A stretch of 64,000 nucleotides of DNA from Solirubrobacterales bacterium (lineage in GTDB: Bacteria; Actinomycetota; Thermoleophilia; Solirubrobacterales; Solirubrobacteraceae), in contig JACDGG010000001.1 in assembly GCA_013815355.1 (NCBI GenBank), positions 35,175 to 99,174 on the forward strand, written 5' to 3'. The notes beneath the pieces are model-generated. The model searched no databases and was not told the origin of the DNA. It saw only the letters and a list, made by a program, of their open reading frames with translations. Shown one piece after another: positions 57,706 through 64,000 of this stretch; the stretch's first letter is position 1, and each line of letters opens with the position of its first letter. Both the position numbers and the translations under genes were made by a program.

Positions 57706-58689
57706 GTGAGCAAACCCGTACGAGTTACCGTCACCGGCGCCGCCGGGCAGATCGGTTACAGCATCGTGTTTCGCATCGCCAGCGGCCAGCTGCTCGGCCC
57801 CGAGGTGCCCGTCGATCTGCGTCTGCTTGAGATACCCCAGGCGATGGGCGCCCTGGAGGGCGTCGCGATGGAGCTGATCGACTGCGCCTTTCCGCTGCTC
57901 GCCGGCCTCGACCTGCACGACCGCCCCGCCGACGCGTTCGACGCCACGAACATCGCGCTGCTCGTCGGCTCGCGTCCGCGCGGTCCGGGCATGGAGCGCG
58001 CGGAGCTCTTGAGCGCCAACGGCGAGATCTTCACCGTGCAGGGCAAGGCGCTGAACGCGGTTGCGGCAAGCGATGTGAAGGTGCTCGTGGTCGGAAACCC
58101 CGCCAACACGAACTGCCTGATCGCGATGAACAACGCACCTGACATCCCCAACGAGCGCTTCACCTCGATGATGCGCCTCGACCACAACCGCGCCGTGGCA
58201 CAGCTTGCCGCCAAGCTCTCCGTGCCCGTCACGGACATCACCGAAATGGGCGTGTGGGGCAACCACTCGCCGACGATGTATCCCGATCTCTTCCACGCCC
58301 ACGTCGGCGGGCGCCAGGCGGCGGGCGTGGTCGACGATGAGGCCTGGATCGAGAATGACTTCCTGCCCAACGTCGGCAAACGCGGCGCGGCGATCATCGA
58401 GGCGCGCGGCGCCTCCTCGGCCGCCTCGGCCGCCAACGCGGCGATCGACCACGTGTATGACTGGGTCAATGGCACCGACGGCGCATGGGTGTCGATGGGC
58501 GTCCCCTCCGACGGCTCCTACGACGTGCCCGAGGGACTGATCTCAGGCTTCCCCTGCACATGCGCAAACGGGGAGTACACGATCGTGCAGGGCCTCGACA
58601 TCGACGAGTTCTCCCGCTCGAAGATCGACGCCTCGCTGGCCGAGCTGACCGGCGAGCGCGACACGGTCAAAGAGCAGGGCATGATCTAG
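57706..58689 (+). CDS. mdh: Malate dehydrogenase
   Basis: [50 protein letters not shown]. Confidence 0.96.
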   Translation: MSKPVRVTVTGAAGQIGYSIVFRIASGQLLGPEVPVDLRLLEIPQAMGALEGVAMELIDCAFPLLAGLDLHDRPADAFDATNIALLVGSRPRGPGMERAELLSANGEIFTVQGKALNAVAASDVKVLVVGNPANTNCLIAMNNAPDIPNERFTSMMRLDHNRAVAQLAAKLSVPVTDITEMGVWGNHSPTMYPDLFHAHVGGRQAAGVVDDEAWIENDFLPNVGKRGAAIIEARGASSAASAANAAIDHVYDWVNGTDGAWVSMGVPSDGSYDVPEGLISGFPCTCANGEYTIVQGLDIDEFSRSKIDASLAELTGERDTVKEQGMI

Positions 58690-58765
58690 CTCCGCGCCGC
58701 GTCCGCGCCGCGGTTCTACCGCGCGCGACGCCATCCCACTGAGCGGCGCTCGTTCTATTAATTAG

Positions 58766-58805
58766 AAAAGGGCGCGGTCTCTCGACCGCGCCCTTTTTCT
58801 TTTCC
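58766..58805. terminator. Bidirectional rho-independent terminator
   Basis: AAAAGGGCGCGGTC-TCTC-GACCGCGCCCTTTT followed by TCTTTT. Confidence 0.95.
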
Positions 58806-58815
58806 AACAGAGACG

Positions 58816-59316
58816 CTAGGACTTGGGGTGCCAGCCGCGGCCTTTCTTCTCCACCTTGCTTTCCTGCTCGAGTCCGGGAAGCACTCGGTAGAGGTAGTTC
58901 TGCTTGATGCCCATCTTGGCGGCCAGCTCGGGGATCGAGATGCCGGGTTGTCCCTGCACGAAGGAGAGCGCCTCGGCCGCGCGCGTCCCGCTGCCTTTGC
59001 GGCGTCCGGCGCGTCCTTTGCCCGGGCGGCCCGCTTTGCGTGCGGCTTTCGCGGGAGTCGCCGTGGCGGTGTTCGCACGGCTGACCGACCCGCGCGGACG
59101 TCCTGGTCCACGGCGGCGGGCCGTCGCGGCGGGGGCGGAGGCGGCCGATCCACCTACGCCTGCGAGAGCCGAGGCGGCGGCCTCGAGGCGGTTGTACTCG
59201 TCGACCAGGGGCTTGAGCTCTGTCAGCCGGCCGGTGATCTCGCGGCGCTTCTCATCAAGAAAGTCAGTCACGGTTTGAGTCCTCTTCACTAGTGTGGATG
59301 CGGTTTCACCCAACAT
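58816..59316 (-). CDS. Putative DNA-binding protein with AT-hook-like linker and C-terminal winged-helix-like domain
   Basis: RRRGPGRPRGS and AGRPGKGRAGRRKGSG basic linker; FVQGQPGISIPELAAKMGIKQNYLYRVLPGLEQESKVEKKGRGW. Confidence 0.65.
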   Translation of the reverse strand: MLGETASTLVKRTQTVTDFLDEKRREITGRLTELKPLVDEYNRLEAAASALAGVGGSAASAPAATARRRGPGRPRGSVSRANTATATPAKAARKAGRPGKGRAGRRKGSGTRAAEALSFVQGQPGISIPELAAKMGIKQNYLYRVLPGLEQESKVEKKGRGWHPKS

Positions 59317-59338
59317 CGTCTGGTGAGTTGACCTTACA

Positions 59339-59797
59339 CTAGTTGCGTTCTGTAACCTGCTCCATGTGGGTGCGCAGGCGCTCGAGGGTGCGCTTCGCCT
59401 CGCGTTCGGGCATGCCGCCGACGAGCGCGCGGCTGACCAGTGCGCCCAGTGGCCCCAGGGGCGGGCGGAATTCGTTGCGGTAGTCAAAGCGGGTGCCACC
59501 GGCGTCCTCTTTGAGGGCATATTCGGTGCGTGCATGCGAACGTGCAGGTCCGCGTCCCTCCCACACGGCCAGCTCGCATGGGCGGCACTCCACGAGCTTC
59601 CAGTGAACCTCGAGGCCGACGCCGCGCATGTGTATCTGCTGGTCCATCGTGTACCCCACTCGCGGGGGACCGCTGTCGGCGTGTTGGAGCTTGCGGTGAA
59701 TCGTGACCCATTGCCCCAGGGCCGCGGGGTCGGTCACGAACGCCCACACCTCTGCTGGCGCCGCGTCAATGCGGATTGTGGCTGTGACGTGGCTCAT
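59339..59797 (-). CDS. SRPBCC family protein
   Basis: ATIRIDAAPAEVWAFVTDPAALGQW, ERTLERLRTHMEQ. Confidence 0.85.
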   Translation of the reverse strand: MSHVTATIRIDAAPAEVWAFVTDPAALGQWVTIHRKLQHADSGPPRVGYTMDQQIHMRGVGLEVHWKLVECRPCELAVWEGRGPARSHARTEYALKEDAGGTRFDYRNEFRPPLGPLGALVSRALVGGMPEREAKRTLERLRTHMEQVTERN

Positions 59798-59864
59798 CGG
59801 GTGGCGGGCGCGGGGAACGCCAGCGGCAACCGTAGCCGTTGGGCGCGCGTTGGGGTATCACCCA

Positions 59865-60854
59865 TCACCGCGCCGCCAGGCGCTCGGTCTGCTCCCATTC
59901 GCCCAGCGCGTGTTCCACGGCGGCGTCGAATGAGTGCAATCGCACGCCGAGCAGCTCTGCGGCGCGGTCCTCGGAGGGGAGCAGGTCACCCTGCAGTCCC
60001 TCCATTAGCGCCAGCACCAGCTCCGGGTCCTCGCCCGCGATCGCGGCCGCCACACGCGCTGTCACGGATGTCAGGTTCAGCCTCAGCCTCAGCCGCAGCG
60101 CTGGGCGGTTGACGATCATCAGCTCGGCGATGCGGCCGAGCATCTCGCCGTAGCTGAGGACGTCCGGGCCGCCGATCTCCAGGTGGCGCGCGCCCCGCTC
60201 AGGGGTGGCGCAGGCGGCGAGCATCGCGATCACATCGCGGGCGTCGATCGGCTGAGTGCGAAAGCGCTGCCAGGCCGGCAGCGCGAGCACGGGCATGCGC
60301 TCGATGAGGCGCACGAGCAGGCGGAAGGAGCGCGAGCGTGCGCCGATCACGATCGAGGCGCGCAGCGCGATCGAATCCTCGATCCCGTCGAGCAGGACCC
60401 GCTCGACGTGCTCGCGGCTCGCGAGGTGGCGCGAGCCGGGCTCGGGCGTTGCATGGCCGCCGTTCTTCCCCGTTGCGCCCCAGCGCGGGACGAGGCCGCC
60501 GAGGTACACGATCCGTCGAACGCCCGCGCGCTGCGCGGCTGCGCAGAAGTTCTCGGCGGCGATGCCCTCGCGCACGGAGAACGAGCCGGGCGCGGGCGAT
60601 GGCTCCATCGAGTGGATCAGGTAATAGGCGACCTCGACGCCCGCGAGCGCGCGGTCGAGTCCGCTACCGCTGAGCGCATCGCCGCGCACGACCTCGAGCT
60701 GGGCGGCTCGGCGTGTCGGCCAGCCGCGGCTGAGCGCCGCCTCGACGCGGGCGGGCTCACGCCCGAGGGCTCTCACCGTGTGCCCTTCGGAGCAGAGGCG
60801 GGGGGCCAGCAGCGAGCCGATGAAGCCACTGGCGCCGGTGACGAGAATTCGCAT
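59865..60854 (-). CDS. NAD(P)-binding epimerase/dehydratase-like protein
   Basis: MRILVTGASGFIGSLLAPRL, RIVYLGGLVPRWG; start trimmed. Confidence 0.87.
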   Translation of the reverse strand: MRILVTGASGFIGSLLAPRLCSEGHTVRALGREPARVEAALSRGWPTRRAAQLEVVRGDALSGSGLDRALAGVEVAYYLIHSMEPSPAPGSFSVREGIAAENFCAAAQRAGVRRIVYLGGLVPRWGATGKNGGHATPEPGSRHLASREHVERVLLDGIEDSIALRASIVIGARSRSFRLLVRLIERMPVLALPAWQRFRTQPIDARDVIAMLAACATPERGARHLEIGGPDVLSYGEMLGRIAELMIVNRPALRLRLRLNLTSVTARVAAAIAGEDPELVLALMEGLQGDLLPSEDRAAELLGVRLHSFDAAVEHALGEWEQTERLAAR

Positions 60855-61082
60855 CGCCAGAGATGATGACGCCGGCGGCGCCGATTCCCGTGAGATGCCC
60901 GGAAAATGCGGCATATCCAGGAAGATCGTCACACCCAAGTGACGACTCGCGAGCTATTTCCGGCTAGAAAAACTGTTTTCCTGCGATTTGCGGATTGGGG
61001 CACGAGCGTGCCTTGAGCGCTCCCGTCGATGGTGCTTTGATCGGGGTCAGGTCAAGTCCATTCCGACTCGCATGGGGGATAG

Positions 61083-61334
61083 GTGCAGGTGCAGAGAACG
61101 CAGAGCGGGCGCACGCCCAAACGGAGCGTGCCGAAGGTCAGCTGCGAGCAGTGCTTCTTCAGGGTCAACCTCCTGTGCGCGCTCGCGGTGGACGAGCCCT
61201 GCAGCACCTTTCGCCCGCACGAGGCGCAGCTGAAACCGCCCCCCCAGCTTCGCTTCGTGTTCCGAGCGGAGCGTCGCACGCGCGCCGCCTGGGCGTTCCC
61301 CTCCGCCCAGGAGCAGGCTGCCCTGCACGTATAG
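61083..61334 (+). CDS. Small hypothetical protein with Cys motif SCEQCFF..LLC
   Basis: 83-aa ORF with SVPKVSCEQCFFRVNLLCALAVDEPCSTFRP; no family recognised. Confidence 0.4.
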   Translation: MQVQRTQSGRTPKRSVPKVSCEQCFFRVNLLCALAVDEPCSTFRPHEAQLKPPPQLRFVFRAERRTRAAWAFPSAQEQAALHV

Positions 61335-61405
61335 ACGGCTTATTTATCGCTTCGCGGGGTATATTGCCTGCAGACCAGCAAGCTTTCGGCAGAGGCGGTG
61401 GCGAC

Positions 61406-61864
61406 ATGGCAGCGAAGGACAAATTGAGCAAGGCCGAACAGGCAGCGAAGGCGGCTCAGAACAATCAGTACCTGCAGCGCCTCGTGGAGGATGAGGATCT
61501 TCGCGCGAGCCTGCAGAGCGCCTACGGCGCGGCGCGCAACGCCTACGGGCGCATCAACAACGGCAAGGCGCCGCACAAGGCGCTGCTCGAAGACCGCAAG
61601 CTCCAGGGCGAGCTCAAGAGCGCGATCGAGTCGCTGCGCGACGCGGGGGGCTCGCTGCGCGAAGGCCCGAAGAAGTCTCGTCGCAAAGCCGGGCTCGGGC
61701 GCATGCTGATGCTGGCGATCATCGGTGGCGCGCTCGCGATGGCGCTCAGCGAGGATCTGCGCTCGAAGGTGCTTGACGCCCTGTTCGGCGCCGAGGAGGA
61801 GTTCGACTACAGCTCGAGCACCGCTCCTGCGACGCCGGCTCCCGAGCCTGTCGCCGGCAGCTAG
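61406..61864 (+). CDS. Hypothetical single-TM protein
   Basis: ATG at 61406 after GGCGGTGG; LGRMLMLAIIGGALAMAL TM segment. Confidence 0.65.
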   Translation: MAAKDKLSKAEQAAKAAQNNQYLQRLVEDEDLRASLQSAYGAARNAYGRINNGKAPHKALLEDRKLQGELKSAIESLRDAGGSLREGPKKSRRKAGLGRMLMLAIIGGALAMALSEDLRSKVLDALFGAEEEFDYSSSTAPATPAPEPVAGS

Positions 61865-61886
61865 TCGGCAGGGGTGGAGAGGACGC

Positions 61887-62525
61887 ATGGGGGCGGTTGA
61901 CGTGGTGCTCACCGACGCCGAGGTCGCGCCGGCGCCGGCACGCTCGCTGTCGGGCGAGAAGGCCAAGCGCATCGTCGATGCGATGCGCTCGAGCGTCGCG
62001 CAGCGCGGGACGGCGGGCTCGACCTTCGATCATGTCTCGCGCGAGGCGGGCGTCTCGCGTGGCCTGCTGCACTACTACTTCGGCACCAAGGAGCAGCTGC
62101 TCGTCGAGGCGGTGCGCCGCGACGGAGAGGTGCGCATGGAGCGCCTGGAGCGTCAGCTCTCGACCGCGACCACCGCGGATGACTTCATCGGGCTGATGGC
62201 GCAGAACCTGCAGGACACGGTGCGCGAGGACCCCGACTTCGTCACGCTCGTGTTCGAGCTCTTCACGCTCTCGCGCCGCAACAAGGACATCGCCGCCGAG
62301 TACGCGGGCCTGATGCGGCGCACGCGCGAACAGGTCGCCGGCATGCTGGCGGGCGCTCAGCGCGAGGGCATCCTGCGCCTGCACGCCGAGCCCGAAGCGG
62401 TCGCCGAGATCCTGTTCGCGCTCGGCGACGGCTTCGCGCTGAGGATGCTGAGCGAGCCCGAGCGCGACTTCGTGCCGACGATCAGCGCCGGCATCACGTG
62501 TGTGCGCGCTCTGCTGAGCGACTGA
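61887..62525 (+). CDS. TetR family regulator
   Basis: STFDHVSREAGVSRGLLHYYFGTKEQLLVEAVRR. Confidence 0.92.
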   Translation: MGAVDVVLTDAEVAPAPARSLSGEKAKRIVDAMRSSVAQRGTAGSTFDHVSREAGVSRGLLHYYFGTKEQLLVEAVRRDGEVRMERLERQLSTATTADDFIGLMAQNLQDTVREDPDFVTLVFELFTLSRRNKDIAAEYAGLMRRTREQVAGMLAGAQREGILRLHAEPEAVAEILFALGDGFALRMLSEPERDFVPTISAGITCVRALLSD

Positions 62526-62545
62526 CGCTCCTATAATCGGCCACC

Positions 62546-62974
62546 ATGCCGATCTATGAGTACCGACGCCCGGACGGCACCAAGTTCGAGCTGCAGCAGA
62601 GCTTTAGCGAAGAGGCACTGACTGTCGATCCCGACACGGGAGTTCCCGTCGAGCGCGTGCTGCACGCTCCGGCCGTGCACTTCAAGGGCAAAGGCTTCTA
62701 CAACACCGACTACGGAACGCGCAACCGCCAGCGCGAGACCGCGGCGGCCGCTGAGAAGTCCTCATCGGAGAAGTCCTCATCGGAGAAGAGCTCCTCGGAG
62801 AAGGGCTCCTCCGGTTCCTCTGAGACGTCCTCGTCCTCGGGCGAGAAGTCATCCTCCTCGGACTCCTCTTCGACCTCCTCCTCCTCCTCCTCCTCCTCGT
62901 CTTCGGCTGAGGGCAAGAGCGAGAAGGGCACTGCCAAGAAGAAGGACTCAAAGCCGCTCGCCGCCAAGGGCTGA
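62546..62974 (+). CDS. FmdB-like protein lacking zinc-ribbon cysteines, with Ser/Lys/Glu-rich tail
   Basis: MPIYEYRRPDGTKFELQQSFSEEALTVDPDTGVPVERVL aligns to the FmdB N-terminus without CxxC; low-complexity tail. Confidence 0.7.
   Translation: MPIYEYRRPDGTKFELQQSFSEEALTVDPDTGVPVERVLHAPAVHFKGKGFYNTDYGTRNRQRETAAAAEKSSSEKSSSEKSSSEKGSSGSSETSSSSGEKSSSSDSSSTSSSSSSSSSSAEGKSEKGTAKKKDSKPLAAKG
62751..62905. repeat. Low-complexity repeats: 15-bp (tcctcatcggagaag)-like units and a (tcc)n tract
   Basis: Read directly; encodes EKSSSEKSSSEKSSSEK and a poly-Ser run. Confidence 0.9.
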
Positions 62975-63006
62975 GCCCGGCCGCCGCTGAGATCCTCTGG
63001 GCTTGC

Positions 63007-64000
63007 TCAGCCGGAGAGGAACTGGGTCACGGCAGCGTGTCGTTCGGCTGCGGAGACATTCAGACCGTCGCCCACGCCGGGCACGACCTCGGCCTGAGGG
63101 TGCTTGAAGACCCGCGTCGGCGGCGTGCCGCCGGCGGCGAGCGCCGCGAACATGCCGATCAGGGTGGGGCCGCTCATGTCGGAGATGATCGTGGGCGGCG
63201 CGTCCCACGCGATCCAGGGCAGGCGCAGGAAGCTGGAGGGTGAGAGCAGGCGGCTCTTCATCGCGTTGAACAGCGCCTGCTGGTGTTCCTCGCGCTGCAG
63301 GTCGTTCTGGTTGGGCGCGCACAGGTTCTCCCGGGTGCGCGCGAGCGCGAGCGCCTGCTTGCCGTCGAGGTGGTGCGTGCCCGCCCGCAGGCGCAGCGTG
63401 TAGCCGCCCTGGCTGAAGCCGCCGTCGATGCGCGAGACGACGCAGCCGCCGCTGTAGTCGATGCCGCCCATCGCGTCGATCAGCTGCGGGAAGTTTTCGA
63501 AGTTGACTTCGACCACGTGGTTGATCGGGATTCCCAGCCAGCGCTTGATCACGCGCACCGACTCGGCCGGGCCGCCGAACGCGTGGGCGGCGTTGATCTT
63601 CTGCAGTCCGTGACCCGGGATCTCGACGATCGTGTCACGCGGGATCGACAGCCTTGCAGCATGCCCGGCGCCCGTGCGGATCAGCATGATCGAGTCCGAG
63701 CGCCCCGGGCCCGAGGTTTCAGCGCCCGGTTCCTTGCTGTTCTTCTGACGGCGGTCGGAGCCGAGCACGAGGATGTTGTTGGCCGAGGTCAGGGGGTAGC
63801 CCGCGGAGTCGAGCGACGCGGAGAGGTCGCCCGGCGGCGATGTACGGTTCAGCGCGGAGCTGAGCAGGAACAGCACGAGCGAGAGCAAGAGCCAGCCGAA
63901 GACGAGCGCGAGCAGTGCGAGCGCCGCGCGTTTCGGAGTCGCCCAGCGGCGCCAGCCGAGCGGCGCCCCGGGCTTCGGCGCGCGCCCGACTCGCCTGCGC
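63007..64000 (-). CDS. LytR-CpsA-Psr family protein, N-terminus beyond window edge
   Basis: NILVLGSDRRQ, GRSDSIMLIRTG, RLSIPRDTIVEIPGHGLQKINAAHAFGG, GIDYSGGCV; frame stays open to the window end. Confidence 0.88.
   Translation of the reverse strand, partial: RRRVGRAPKPGAPLGWRRWATPKRAALALLALVFGWLLLSLVLFLLSSALNRTSPPGDLSASLDSAGYPLTSANNILVLGSDRRQKNSKEPGAETSGPGRSDSIMLIRTGAGHAARLSIPRDTIVEIPGHGLQKINAAHAFGGPAESVRVIKRWLGIPINHVVEVNFENFPQLIDAMGGIDYSGGCVVSRIDGGFSQGGYTLRLRAGTHHLDGKQALALARTRENLCAPNQNDLQREEHQQALFNAMKSRLLSPSSFLRLPWIAWDAPPTIISDMSGPTLIGMFAALAAGGTPPTRVFKHPQAEVVPGVGDGLNVSAAERHAAVTQFLSG

Noticed and set aside
62682-62967. Antisense ORFs rich in Glu or Arg opposite the poly-Ser tail
   Set aside because: Low-complexity antisense frames of the FmdB-like tail, with no independent start or family signal.

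Overview
The window is GC-rich bacterial chromosome. Gene content and style (Ig-like/LVIVD secreted proteins, mycofactocin-type SDR, SdhA/B/CCG operon) suggest an actinobacterium, possibly Thermoleophilia/Solirubrobacterales; this placement is inference. From left to right it holds: (1) the right part of an NRPS locus at 1-12.5 kb, with a left-truncated A-PCP-C protein, a convergent A-PCP-TE protein translationally coupled to a sulfotransferase, a mycofactocin-type SDR, a Sfp-type PPTase, a SyrP-like Fe(II)/2OG dioxygenase and a diaminobutyrate-type aminotransferase; (2) secreted multidomain and repeat proteins at 12.5-19.6 kb; (3) an exopolysaccharide locus at 19.6-35.4 kb, with Wzz/tyrosine kinase, ligase/polymerase, flippase, PssD/PssE, GT2/GT4, two sulfotransferases and a GH79-like heparanase-type hydrolase, which suggests a sulfated polymer; (4) a compact lasso-peptide-like RiPP operon at 36.3-42.9 kb, with two HprK-like kinases, an ABC exporter, RRE (B1), protease (B2), cyclase (C) and a 60-aa precursor at the 3' end followed by a hairpin; (5) mainly housekeeping genes at 43-64 kb (WecB, a non-classical succinate dehydrogenase, an S2P protease, acyl-CoA dehydrogenase, Icd, Mdh, an LCP protein). 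The strongest candidates for something undescribed are the lasso-like operon with its long two-Cys core and two kinases, three 13-bp repeats at an exact 23-bp period abutting the start codon of a DUF4143-type AAA ATPase, and the split NRPS module with a non-canonical Cys-type TE coupled to a sulfotransferase. No rRNA, tRNA or CRISPR array was recognised.
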